A stretch of 64,000 nt of DNA, from positions 219,462 to 283,461 of the forward strand of contig PDSF01000028.1 in assembly GCA_002748355.1 (NCBI GenBank), in the 5' to 3' direction. A program made the position numbers and the translations under genes. Positions 38,984 to 47,853 of the stretch are shown in pieces; positions within the stretch are counted from its first letter, which is position 1, and each line of letters starts with the position of its first letter. This DNA is from Planctomycetota bacterium. GTDB taxonomy: Bacteria > Planctomycetota > UBA1135 > GCA-002748355. A model generated the notes under the pieces. The model worked only from the letters and a program-made list of their open reading frames with translations. It was not told the DNA's origin and did not search any database.

Positions 38984-39361
38984 ATGCTCTCGCGGATGCG
39001 CCTCTCTACCTGCCTGCTTTTCTTGCTTCCCCTGCTCCTTCTTTCCTGCGGCAAGTCGCATGTGCAGTCGATGGCTGAGATGGACCTGGCCCTGGGCACG
39101 GCCGAGGAGGCGGCGGGCAAGGGCGACCTGGCTCTGATGCAGTCTGAGCTGGCGAAGGTGGAGGCCCTGCTCCAGGAGCCCCGGGTCGTGAACCTTGTCG
39201 ACGAAGCGGTCTACGAAACCATGCGCCTACAGGTGCTGCAGATGCTCCGCGACCTGATCAAGGCCGAGTCGGTGGAGGCGGCGCGGCCCAAGTTCGATGG
39301 GGTCTACCAGGCCTGCGACGTCTGTCACTCGATCTACGCAACGCGGCGCTATGACGGCTGA
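38984..39361 (+). CDS. Small cytochrome c lipoprotein with C-terminal haem motif
   Basis: 125 residues. GGAG precedes ATG 38984 at a good distance. The signal ends in the lipobox LLSC (Cys22). The mature part is helical, with one haem-attachment motif CDVCH at 111-115, ten residues from the end. A single CxxCH at the C-terminus of a short four-helix protein is the pattern of class II cytochromes (c', c556). Its stop overlaps the truD start by 11 bp. It probably acts as an envelope electron carrier or redox sensor; the partner is unknown. Confidence 0.75.
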   Translation: MLSRMRLSTCLLFLLPLLLLSCGKSHVQSMAEMDLALGTAEEAAGKGDLALMQSELAKVEALLQEPRVVNLVDEAVYETMRLQVLQMLRDLIKAESVEAARPKFDGVYQACDVCHSIYATRRYDG

Positions 39362-40538
39362 GCCTGCATGGGTCTGCGCTGGGCTGCCGGCGATCAGCGG
39401 GCGGCTGCGCGAAGAGCAGCGAGACTTCGTCGTCGTCGAGCGCTTGGCCTACGAGCTGGACGGCGAGGGCACGCACAGCTTCCTCCGCGTGCGCAAGACC
39501 GGTTTGAGCAGCTTCGAGGCGGTGCGGCGTCTGGCGCGCGCGCTTGGGCGCCGGGAGCGTGAGGTCGGCTACGCCGGGCTCAAGGATCGGCATGCGGTGA
39601 CCGAGCAGTGGCTGTCGATCGAACACCTCGACCAGAGCAAGCTCAGCGATCTGGAGATTCCCGGGCTTGAGCTGCTCGAAGTGACCCGGCACCGCAACAA
39701 GCTCAAGATGGGGCATCTGCGCGGCAATCGCTTCGAGATCCGGGTCCGCGGCGCTGCTGCCGGGGATGGCGAACGCGCCATGGCGATGCTGCAGCGGCTG
39801 GCCGAGCGTGGGCTGCCCAATGCCTTCGGCGCCCAGCGCTTCGGACATGGTGGGGTGACGCCGCGGCTCGGGCAGGCGCTGCTGACGGGGGAGTTTCCTC
39901 GCTTCTTCCAGCTCTGGACTGCGGGGGAGGATGCTCTCGGCGAAGGCCCGGAGGCTCTGCTGGCCCGGGGTCCGGGGGAGCGGATGCTGCGGGATGGGCT
40001 GATGCGCTGGCGCGAGCGGGGGGATGCCGAGTGGGCGCTGCGGGGCGTCCCCAAGCGTTTTTTGTCGCTCTGCACGGCGGCGCTGCAGAGCGAAGTCTTC
40101 AACGAAGTGCTGCGCCGGCGGCTGCCGGAACTCGGGGAGCTGCTGCCCGGAGATATCGCCTTCTTGCACCGCAACGGCGCCTGCTTTGCCGTCGAGGATG
40201 CGGCGGCCGAGCAGGCCCGGGCCGCCAGCTTCGAGATCTCGCCATCGGGGCCGCAGCCGGGCCCGGCCTGTCTGCGCGCCACGGGGCAGGCGGGCGAGAT
40301 CGAGGACGCGGTGCTGGAGCAGTTCGCGGTCAGCCATGAACTCTTCGACGTCCGCGACCCCTGGGGGCAGAAGGGCGGGCGGCGGGCGCTGCGGGTGTCG
40401 CTGCCTCCGGAGAGCCTCGCGGCCAAGGAACTCGACGATGGGGGCGAGCGCTGTGTGGAGCTGGCCTTCGAGCTCGGGCGCGGCAGCTTCGCCACCGCGG
40501 TGCTCGCCGAGCTGCTGCGCGACGAGGCGCTTCGCTGA
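39351..40538 (+). CDS. truD: tRNA pseudouridine synthase D
   Basis: 395 residues from ATG 39351. Family blocks are REEQRDFVVVERL, the catalytic GYAGLKDRHAVTEQW (Asp79), NKLKMGHLRGNRFEIRVRG and LPNAFGAQRFGHGG. The long central TRUD insertion is present. It makes pseudouridine 13 in certain tRNAs. It overlaps the cytochrome gene by 11 bp, so they are probably co-transcribed despite unrelated roles. Confidence 0.94.
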   Translation: MTAEPAWVCAGLPAISGRLREEQRDFVVVERLAYELDGEGTHSFLRVRKTGLSSFEAVRRLARALGRREREVGYAGLKDRHAVTEQWLSIEHLDQSKLSDLEIPGLELLEVTRHRNKLKMGHLRGNRFEIRVRGAAAGDGERAMAMLQRLAERGLPNAFGAQRFGHGGVTPRLGQALLTGEFPRFFQLWTAGEDALGEGPEALLARGPGERMLRDGLMRWRERGDAEWALRGVPKRFLSLCTAALQSEVFNEVLRRRLPELGELLPGDIAFLHRNGACFAVEDAAAEQARAASFEISPSGPQPGPACLRATGQAGEIEDAVLEQFAVSHELFDVRDPWGQKGGRRALRVSLPPESLAAKELDDGGERCVELAFELGRGSFATAVLAELLRDEALR

Positions 40539-40627
40539 AGCTCTGGCTGGCAAGCGGCTTATGCGCTCCAGCCTCGACTCAGACCGGCCCTTTTCTTAGG
40601 CTTCCCCTCCAGCCCGTCGGAGAGCCT

Positions 40628-42358
40628 TTGAACGAAGTCCTGATTGCCTTCCCGTCGATCGCCCTCGCCCTCTTGGTCTGCCTGCTGTTGGCCAAGTTGT
40701 CGCTTGGTGCCGGGGTTCCACGCGTCAGCATCTACCTCCTGGTCGGTGTCGCCCTCGGCTCCTTCGACTTCTCCGAGAGCAGCGTGCTGCTGGGACAGCT
40801 CTTCCTCGGTCAGTCGGCCAAGCACCTCTTCGAGCTGGTCACCCCGGTCGCGGTCGGTTTCATCCTGTTTCGCGTCGGCGGCGAGTTTCAGTTCCGGGCG
40901 CTGCGGCGCTTTGGCCCCAAGGTCCTGGCGCTCTCGGCCATGGAGATCTTGGTCACCGGCGTCCTGGTGGGGCTGGCGGTGTGGGCCGCCACCGGCGAGT
41001 GGGCCCTTGGCGTCATCGCGCCGGCGCTGGCGATCTCCAGTGCGCCCAGCGCCACCCTGCTGACGCTGCGCGAGGTCGAAGCCGAGGGCCCCGCCTCCCG
41101 CTCCATCATCCTCCTGGTCGGTCTCAACAACCTCGCGGCCCTGCTCTTCTTCCCAGTCCTGATGGGGCTCGCCTTTGGCACCGGCCACCCCTACGAGAAG
41201 ACGGCGGTCAGCTTCCTGGCCCTCTTCGGCGGCATGGCCATCGGCCTGGTGGCGGCGCTGGTGCTCGAGAGCTTTACCTCGGCCAAAGAGCACGCGGTGC
41301 TCGGCGTGCTCACGGTGCTCGGCTGCCTCGGCTACAGCCATGCCATCTGCAACGACCCGATGATGTCGGCGATGCTCTCCTGCTTTGGCGCGGGCTTCGT
41401 GGTGATCAATGGTTCGGCGCGGGGCGCGGCGCTCTTCGAGAGCAACGATGCCATGGTCTATCCGCTCTACGTGCTCTTTTTCCTGGGCTCGGGGGCGGAG
41501 CTGCATCTGGAGACCTTGGTGGCCTTGGGGGTTTTGGGCATCCTCTTCATTGCCACGCGGGTGATCGGCAAGTTTGCCGGATGCTGGCTCGGCGCTCGGC
41601 TGGCCGGCTGGCAGGACGAGGTGCCGCCCTATCTCGGCGCGGGGCTGCTCTGCCAGGCGGGCGTGGCGCTGGGGCTGCTGCACACCCTGGAAGGCAACGA
41701 CATTACCGGCCCTGCCACGGCCGACTTGCGCCATGTGGTCCTGGGCTCGGTGGTCTTCTTCGAGCTGCTCGGTCCCTATCTCTGCCGCAAGTGCGTTGTC
41801 GCCGCCGGCGAGGTGACCCTGGCCAACCTGATGCCCAACTTCGGTGCGCCCCGAAGCCGCGGCGCCATGCGTGAAGTCCGCTCCGAGCTAGGGCAAAACC
41901 TCGGTCTGCGCAACTACGCGGCGTTGGCCCAGCGCGGTCAGCTCGACGTGCGCAGCTGCATGCGGCGGGTGCCGGACAAGGCGGCGCTGAACCTGACCTT
42001 TGACCGTGTGCTCAAGATCCTGAGCGAGAGCGGCGCCGACATCGTCCCCGTCATCGACGACGTGGAGCACCTGGTCGGCATCCTCAGCTTCAACGACGTC
42101 AAGGACCTGCTCTACGACCCGCACGTCCGCGAGCTCATCATCGCCCAGGACCTGATGAGCCCGATCAGCGACCCCCTCGATCCCGACACCCCGCTGGCCG
42201 AGGCCCTCGATAAGCTCGACCGCAAGAGCGTGCAAAGCTGGCCCGTCGCCGACGCCGGCAAGCTCATCGGCATCCTCCGCCGCACCGATGCCTACTCCGC
42301 CGTGCGCAAGGCCTTCAGCACGAAGGCGCAGGGTAAGCAGCAGGGCAGCTCGAGCTAG
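40628..42358 (+). CDS. Cation:proton antiporter with C-terminal CBS domains
   Basis: 576 residues with a TTG start and GGAG upstream. About 12 transmembrane helices fill 1-390, of the CPA (Na+/H+, K+/H+) kind (IALALLVCLLLAKLSLG, LLVGLNNLAALLFFPVLMG, LYVLFFLGSGAELHLETLVA). Residues ~430-555 form a CBS pair (VLKILSESGADIVPVIDD, LVGILSFNDVKDLLYDP, LMSPISDPLDPDTPLAEALD, SWPVADAGKLIGILRRTD). CBS pairs bind adenine nucleotides, so transport may be gated by energy state or cyclic di-AMP. The substrate ion cannot be decided from sequence. Confidence 0.88.
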   Translation: MNEVLIAFPSIALALLVCLLLAKLSLGAGVPRVSIYLLVGVALGSFDFSESSVLLGQLFLGQSAKHLFELVTPVAVGFILFRVGGEFQFRALRRFGPKVLALSAMEILVTGVLVGLAVWAATGEWALGVIAPALAISSAPSATLLTLREVEAEGPASRSIILLVGLNNLAALLFFPVLMGLAFGTGHPYEKTAVSFLALFGGMAIGLVAALVLESFTSAKEHAVLGVLTVLGCLGYSHAICNDPMMSAMLSCFGAGFVVINGSARGAALFESNDAMVYPLYVLFFLGSGAELHLETLVALGVLGILFIATRVIGKFAGCWLGARLAGWQDEVPPYLGAGLLCQAGVALGLLHTLEGNDITGPATADLRHVVLGSVVFFELLGPYLCRKCVVAAGEVTLANLMPNFGAPRSRGAMREVRSELGQNLGLRNYAALAQRGQLDVRSCMRRVPDKAALNLTFDRVLKILSESGADIVPVIDDVEHLVGILSFNDVKDLLYDPHVRELIIAQDLMSPISDPLDPDTPLAEALDKLDRKSVQSWPVADAGKLIGILRRTDAYSAVRKAFSTKAQGKQQGSSS

Positions 42359-42460
42359 GGAGCGTCGCAGACGGTGCTTTCTTGCCGTCGCGTATTTCAA
42401 AGGTCTGCTACTAAGAGCCTGGCTACGAAATATGGTCAGGAGTTGTGGATGAGCGAGGGG

Positions 42461-42790
42461 GGGGAGTATCAGATAAACGGTGTAAACGGCGTCTGGCGGG
42501 TGGGATAAAAGTCACGGCTTAGAGAGCAGGGATTCGGTCTTTGAAGAAGATCGCGCGTTGTTCGAGGACCTCGCTCCAATTGCGGATGGGGACCGGCTCC
42601 CTTGCTTTTCGAAGCGGTGTAGATCGGCTTGAGGTCTTTGGCCACGGCCTTGCGGTCCTTGTCGCTGACGAAGCGAAACGAGCTGCGGAGCATGTGCCCG
42701 ATGCAGGATCACGGTCGAGGTGGCGTTCGAGATCAGCGCGAGGGGAAAGCCCCCACGACTTCGAAGTCCGGCAGACGGGTGGCAGCGTCG
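42461..42790 (-). mobile_element. Remnant of an IS256-family insertion sequence
   Basis: At 42461-42490 the plus strand reads GGGGAGTATCAGATAAACGG then TGTAAACGGC, the kind of terminal inverted repeat seen in IS256-family elements. Transposase pieces follow on the minus strand. The other end is missing: the sequence stops resembling the family near 42780, at a hairpin (GGGTGGC ... GCCACCC). The element cannot be active. Confidence 0.75.
42519..42765 (-). pseudogene. Broken IS256-family transposase
   Basis: Three short pieces lie in different frames. The first is a remnant around LPDFEVVGAFP (42694-42765). The second is HMLRSSFRFVSDKDRKAVAK with DLKPIYTA (~42612-42693), the typical HLxRxSxxxVSxKDRK block. 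The third is PIRNWSEVLEQRAIFFKDRI (~42519-42590), the family C-terminus, ending at TAA. The DDE-containing middle is deleted and frameshifts separate the pieces. Confidence 0.75.
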
Positions 42791-42846
42791 GCTAAGCCGA
42801 CACGCCACCCGGTCCATCGGCGCTGGCCCTCAGGGCGAGGGCAGGT

Positions 42847-45800
42847 CTAGTAACCCGCCACCATGCGCACGTAGTCGCTCAGGGCGAGGCCGCCCGGCGC
42901 AGCCTTGTTGAACAGGACACCCTGCATGTAGAGCTTGGTACCGATCAAGTCGCGCGTCTTCGGCAGCTGAAGTGGCAAACGACCGATGCCCTGCGGGTCG
43001 GTCCGCACCACCATCGTCATGTTCGAGTTGGTGTAGCGTGAGCTGCCAGGATAACCGGCAGAACTCAAGTCGATCGGAAAGACGCCGCCGTTGCGATTGC
43101 CGATGTTGAGCAAGCTGATGTAAGACGGCGTGGCACCGTTCACCTGGAACTCGAAGGCCTCTCCCAGTTTCGGCATGCCGCCGATCGAAGCGCCAAAGCC
43201 CTCGCCCTGGGTAAAGAGTTCAACGCGACTGATCGGGCCCGAGTCATTAGAGCCCACGCCACGGCTCGTGCTCGTCACGATGTTGCGCTGCGTGAGCAGG
43301 CGATAGAGCCGGACGCTCTTGCCGCGGATCTGGCTCATCGGCTTCGCTGGACCATAGGAGTTTTTCATCCCGCTGCTGTCGCCGCAGGCCCCGATGACAC
43401 CGATCCAGTCCCCGGCCTTGAAGCTGAGGAAGCAGGGGATGACCTTGCTGCTGTCGTAGCCGACTCGGCGGAAGACGCGGCCAAGGCTTGTGGGGCTGGT
43501 CCATACCGGCGGCTTGTTCCTCCAGCGGTAGACCTCGACGTTCTGCTTGCCGTGCTGCAGCTCGTCCGGCACTCGCAGACCGATCAGATGGAAGTCGACC
43601 GGGGTCTGGAAGTAATACCCGCGAGTCCGGTTGGCGCTGTACGTACTCAGGTAGGCCGGCATGGGCAGATGGTTCTTGACGTAGATTTCAACGCGCCCAA
43701 GCTCCAGATTCGGCTCGGAGGAGTAGGGCCTGTTGCCGCCCGCGAAGATGTTCGACTGCGTCAAGAGACGAGTCAGCTTCACCGGATGACCGAGGATCGA
43801 GCCCTGGTAGTCGCCACGGGGTCCGTAGGAGTTGTAGACCTTCGAGGTCGAACCGCAGGCTCCCAGGATGCAGACATACTCGCCCTGCTTGATGTCCAGA
43901 TTGCAGGGGATGATCTGATGGGCGGAGACTCCTGCCTTGTAGAAGATCCGCCCACCGGTGCTGGTCGAGCCCCATTTTGCCGGTGGCGTGCTGCGCTTGA
44001 AGACCTCGACGGCCTGACGCAACTGCCGCGCCTCGTTCGGCACGCGGAGTCCCACGATCTGGAAGTCGAGCGGCGCCTTGAACCAAAGCCCACGCGTCAG
44101 GCCGCCACTGTAGGTCTTCGTGAAGCGCGGGACCAAGACCGACGGACCCCGGTCCGGAGCGGCACCGACCCCGTAGACGTTGCGATCGGCACAAGAAAAA
44201 CCAACGCGCATCTTCGGCGCCGCGCTTGTCCCAAGACGGCCGCTGGGCGGTGGGCTGCCGGTCCAGCCACAGTTGAAGACACGTTGGCGATTGCCAGTGC
44301 GAATGCCAGCGACCGGGTGATTCACGTCGACGTCGGCGCCCTGCGTTAGGACTTCGACGACGATGTCGCCCAGGCCGTTGTAGCTAAACGGCCTCTGCAA
44401 CCCGATGGAGCTCCATTGGTTGGCCGTGCGCACCCAGACGAAGCTGCGCGAGTCCAGCACTGTCACAGGACGAGGCATGTTGAACGCGAAGTTCGTGCTG
44501 AGCCGATGCCCCGCTCTCACCTGCGACATGCGGATGCGCAGCTTGGCGAAGCTGTGGCGAGTACTCGCCAAGGAGGCGAAGCCCAGCGTGTCGATCATGC
44601 CTGAACGGCCGAGATCGCTGCGGCGGATGATGAACTGTGCGATCTGGTTGCGCCAGCTAGGACTGTCGAAGCCAAAGGGGATCACGTTGCCCCTGCCCTG
44701 ATCGGCAGCGTCGTCGGGAACGTAATAATCGCAGTGCTTGCTATTGAGCACGCCACCGTTCACGACGAGACCAAAGTCAGCGTCCGTAACCCGGGTTTCC
44801 TTATGGCTATCCCTGGCCACGGTGCGCGCGTACACGGAAACGGTCCAGATACCAGGGCTGGGATTTTTGAGGAACACAGCCTCGGTGGTATCTCGATGAT
44901 CGTAGCTTCCGCCGGGTGTCGAGTAATTGCCGGTCTTGAGGCCGACGTTACCGAGATACGACAGGGAGCCCTTATAGACGCGTAGGTCGAGGTCGTTGAT
45001 TCGGGCGATCGAGCTAGCGGGATTGCCGGCTGGATCATTGAAGCACATGGCGACCTTGAGCTCAGCCGTGCCCGCAGGAACCAGGATCGAGTAGGTCTTG
45101 GAGCTGCCCTGAGTCAGGACATCCGTCTCATCGACGATGAACATGCGCTTGCGGTTGGCATACATCGTCTTGAGGTCCGGGAAGCCCCAACCCTGATGCT
45201 GACGCTTGTTGTCCGTGCTCGTGCTGGTGAACGTGTATTGGCGCGCATTCGCGATCTGCAGGGCGCGTAACGTCGTGAAGTGCGGCCGGTTTTGGAAGCG
45301 CGTGCCGCCCGGCTTGCGCAGCGCGTTGTTGAACACACCATCGGTGAACATCTGGATGGCCAGTGCATTGTGGCCGGCCACAATGGGCGTCGCCGCAGAG
45401 GTGCCACCGAAGTTATTGGTGTAATTGCCGGACGAGTAGCCCGCCGAGCCGGTGAGATCCGAGCAGCGGATCGAGTCGTAGTACGCGCAGAAGTCTGGCT
45501 TGATGCGGCCATCCGCAGCAAAACCGATACTGCCCGACCTCGCCCATTTATCGTCCGCGACGTTCGAGTTGTTGTAATGACGAACGGCGCCGATCGAGAA
45601 GGTGTTCTTCGCCCAGGCTTGGGGACGCGAGTTGCGCGGGTTGGACGTTCCTCCGGCGTTGGACTGACTCTGCGTCCAGGGGATATTGAGGTTGAAGATG
45701 ATGTCATCGGTGTCGGCCGAGATCGAGGTGTACGAGGTCGTGCGTGCCCCGCCCCAGCTTGCGGTCGTGAAGACACAGTTGTGGGTATTCACGACCTGCC

Positions 45801-46743
45801 TCAGCACCTGAAAGCGGCTCATGCCCGCGTTCACACAGGCGTAGTTGGTGAAGTAAGGAGTGGCGTCCGGAGCCATGCCTCGGGCCGACGCGATGCTCTT
45901 GCCGTTACCAAAGACGATACCCGCCGTGCAGTGACCGTGCCTCTGCGCAGAGTTGCAGCTCGCGACCACCGTGGGCGTGATCGTGAAGTCCATATGCGAG
46001 CGCTCCACGCCCTCGTAGACGTGCCCCCGGATACCCTTGCCGGTGTAACCGGCCACGGACTCGACGTAGTTGCCGCCACCAACGATGCGGACGTTGTCCA
46101 TGTCGGTGCCGTTCTCGGTCCAGCGGTCAATCCAAATCACCTGGTCGAGGCGCGCAGCTTGGATGAGCTGCACCCCATTGAGCTCCGCCGTTAAGAGGAT
46201 GCTCTCGGGGTGTTCGTGCACGACCTTGCCGCCCATAGCCTGGATCGCAGCGACCAGAGCCGGCTTGTCCTTGTGCTTGTTGGCGACCACAAAGTTGTAT
46301 TTGCGAACGGGGACGAAGGCGCCGCTCAGGAACTCGGCGCGCAACTCCGCTTCGAGGCGGTAGGCGGGATGGTAGGAGCCCAGCCAGCGGACCCCCGCAG
46401 CGCTTGAGAGCCGGACCGCGCCCGCGTGCGGGATGCGGACCAAATACGACTTCTCCGGCATGTAGTTGATGATCTCGCCGCCGAAGCTGCGGATCGCATC
46501 GCGATGCTTGTCGGTCGGGAACTCGTGGTACTGCACCAGCCAGAGATGCACATCGCTGCTGCTGCTCAGCAGCGACGGCACAGGCGGCAGCTTCTGGATC
46601 GGATCGAACTCTGCGTATTTCAGCAGGATCTTGGGAGGGACTCGGCTCGGATCGGGAAGGGCACCAGGAACCAGTTCCTGCGCCATTAGCGCCGAGCCAG
46701 ACAGGACGGCGAGCAGTCCTGCGAAGAGGGAGGAGAAACGCAT
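42847..46743 (-). CDS. Large secreted S8 (subtilisin-like) protease with atypical triad
   Basis: 1298 residues from ATG 46743, which gives a signal peptide (LFAGLLAVLSGSALMAQ); the upstream frame is only tandem repeat. An N-terminal prodomain-like region (~60-200) has two related halves. S8 core: GYTGKGIRGHVYEGVERSH has YEG where DTG is expected, so the catalytic Asp appears replaced (E244 is the nearest acid). His is in QRHGHCTAGI (H269), the oxyanion Asn is probably N362 and Ser is S449 in GGTSAATP. After ~800 come two tandem ~140-residue beta domains (TRGLWFKAPLDFQIVGLRVP and TRGYYFQTPVDFHLIGLRVP), then a beta tail. The gene is bounded by insertion-sequence remnants, so horizontal gain is likely. 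Confidence 0.88.
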   Translation of the reverse strand: MRFSSLFAGLLAVLSGSALMAQELVPGALPDPSRVPPKILLKYAEFDPIQKLPPVPSLLSSSSDVHLWLVQYHEFPTDKHRDAIRSFGGEIINYMPEKSYLVRIPHAGAVRLSSAAGVRWLGSYHPAYRLEAELRAEFLSGAFVPVRKYNFVVANKHKDKPALVAAIQAMGGKVVHEHPESILLTAELNGVQLIQAARLDQVIWIDRWTENGTDMDNVRIVGGGNYVESVAGYTGKGIRGHVYEGVERSHMDFTITPTVVASCNSAQRHGHCTAGIVFGNGKSIASARGMAPDATPYFTNYACVNAGMSRFQVLRQVVNTHNCVFTTASWGGARTTSYTSISADTDDIIFNLNIPWTQSQSNAGGTSNPRNSRPQAWAKNTFSIGAVRHYNNSNVADDKWARSGSIGFAADGRIKPDFCAYYDSIRCSDLTGSAGYSSGNYTNNFGGTSAATPIVAGHNALAIQMFTDGVFNNALRKPGGTRFQNRPHFTTLRALQIANARQYTFTSTSTDNKRQHQGWGFPDLKTMYANRKRMFIVDETDVLTQGSSKTYSILVPAGTAELKVAMCFNDPAGNPASSIARINDLDLRVYKGSLSYLGNVGLKTGNYSTPGGSYDHRDTTEAVFLKNPSPGIWTVSVYARTVARDSHKETRVTDADFGLVVNGGVLNSKHCDYYVPDDAADQGRGNVIPFGFDSPSWRNQIAQFIIRRSDLGRSGMIDTLGFASLASTRHSFAKLRIRMSQVRAGHRLSTNFAFNMPRPVTVLDSRSFVWVRTANQWSSIGLQRPFSYNGLGDIVVEVLTQGADVDVNHPVAGIRTGNRQRVFNCGWTGSPPPSGRLGTSAAPKMRVGFSCADRNVYGVGAAPDRGPSVLVPRFTKTYSGGLTRGLWFKAPLDFQIVGLRVPNEARQLRQAVEVFKRSTPPAKWGSTSTGGRIFYKAGVSAHQIIPCNLDIKQGEYVCILGACGSTSKVYNSYGPRGDYQGSILGHPVKLTRLLTQSNIFAGGNRPYSSEPNLELGRVEIYVKNHLPMPAYLSTYSANRTRGYYFQTPVDFHLIGLRVPDELQHGKQNVEVYRWRNKPPVWTSPTSLGRVFRRVGYDSSKVIPCFLSFKAGDWIGVIGACGDSSGMKNSYGPAKPMSQIRGKSVRLYRLLTQRNIVTSTSRGVGSNDSGPISRVELFTQGEGFGASIGGMPKLGEAFEFQVNGATPSYISLLNIGNRNGGVFPIDLSSAGYPGSSRYTNSNMTMVVRTDPQGIGRLPLQLPKTRDLIGTKLYMQGVLFNKAAPGGLALSDYVRMVAGY

Positions 46744-46814
46744 CGGGGGAGTAACCTCACTAGGGAGGGATGAGATGAGAGAGAAATGACCTCGGACAGG
46801 AGGCCTACACGAAC

Positions 46815-46933
46815 GCGCCATGAGAGGCAGCGCGCCATGAGAGACAGCGCGCCATGAGAGACAGCGTGCCATGAGAGACAGCGTGCCATGAGAGACAGCG
46901 TGCCATGAGAGACTAGCGCGCCATCCGAGACGC
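46815..46933. repeat. 17-bp tandem repeat, about seven copies
   Basis: The unit is GCGCCATGAGAGACAGC; copies 4-6 have GTGCC and the last is degenerate. It lies 70-190 bp upstream of the S8 protease start and is open in frame with it, but it is almost certainly not translated, because the signal peptide starts at 46743. Confidence 0.95.
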
Positions 46934-46958
46934 ACCGCAAAACAAGCCAACTTGGCCG

Positions 46959-47186
46959 TTACGGACCAGGGTGGCTAGACGTGCGCGGCCGGTCAATTGT
47001 TCCGCTCGGCTGTCGCCAAGCGGACCAAGCCATGGCGAGGATCACGAACGGCCAGAGCTGCATCAGCAAGCGTCCGCGAGCCGTGTCCAAGGGCCACTGC
47101 GGGAGCTCCGAGATCATCGCGAAGATCGCGAAGGAGACCGCCGCCTGCAAGAGGACCAGGAGTCGGGGAGCCCAGTCGGATCCGCA
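46959..47186 (-). pseudogene. Possible broken end of an integral membrane protein
   Basis: One minus-strand frame encodes two hydrophobic stretches (LLVLLQAAVSFAIFAMISEL and LLMQLWPFVILAMAWSAW), with an arginine-rich turn between them, ending at a stop. This looks like the C-terminus of a multi-pass protein such as a GT39/O-antigen-type membrane enzyme. No start or earlier domains exist in frame. A chance reading frame is the alternative. Confidence 0.35.
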
Positions 47187-47265
47187 CGATGAGTTCGTCC
47201 CCGTTCGCGAGGGCGGCGAGTGGAAGGTCGAGCTGATTGCCGGTGCCGGCCTCGACGCCTTGCAT

Positions 47266-47420
47266 AAAGTGCTCCTTCCAGCCGTGCGGCGTGAGCCTGG
47301 TCACGCCACTGCACGTCGGAATCCGCATCAGCAGGTCGCGGAAGTAGAGCAGCGGGTGGATGCCTGCGGCCAAGGCGGTGCGGAGCAGGCTGGCCAGGAG
47401 AACGGCGGTGCCTGCTGTGT
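47266..47420 (-). mobile_element. IS66-like transposase C-terminal fragment
   Basis: The minus strand encodes DTAGTAVLLASLLRTALAAG followed by HPLLYFRDLLMRIPTC and LTPHGWKEHF. This matches the end of IS66-family transposases (an AAxLxSLxxxAxxxGxxPxxYLRDxLxRI pattern, then LLPHxW). No upstream catalytic domain is present. The fragment ends 170 bp short of tRNA-Pro(CGG). Confidence 0.6.
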
Positions 47421-47587
47421 CGGGAGTGTCAGAAATAGACCGTTCTTCCAACATTCTCAGCTGCCTTTCTAGGCCGAGCAGGTTCCCAAGATTGCCCCGA
47501 GCGCACCCTTGCGCCACCGATCCACCCAAGTAGACTTCTCCGCCTTCGATCGCGGGGCACAAACCCCAGCAGGTCGATCCCATGTGT

Positions 47588-47665
<78 letters not shown>

Positions 47666-47853
47666 TTTTCTTCCCTCGCCACTTTCGCGAGAAGGACCGC
47701 TGCCCCTCCAGCCCTTCGCCGAAGCTAGGCGAACCTACTGCCCGCGGCGCGGTGTCCTAGAGCGCCGGCAGAGATCCGCTAGCCCTAGGGAGTTCTGCCT
47801 TGGGCTGGCGGTGCTTCCACTCTCGGCGAGCAGGATCCTGCCAGCGGCGTAGG

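Noticed and set aside
46815..46933. CRISPR array
   Set aside because: Units are contiguous 17-mers without spacers and there are no cas genes.
46744..46950. N-terminal extension of the S8 protease through the 17-bp repeats
   Set aside because: Open only because of the repeat; a proper signal peptide begins at 46743.
46993..47583. A full 196-codon gene on the minus strand
   Set aside because: Only the IS66-like middle is recognisable; the rest is frame-shifted debris.
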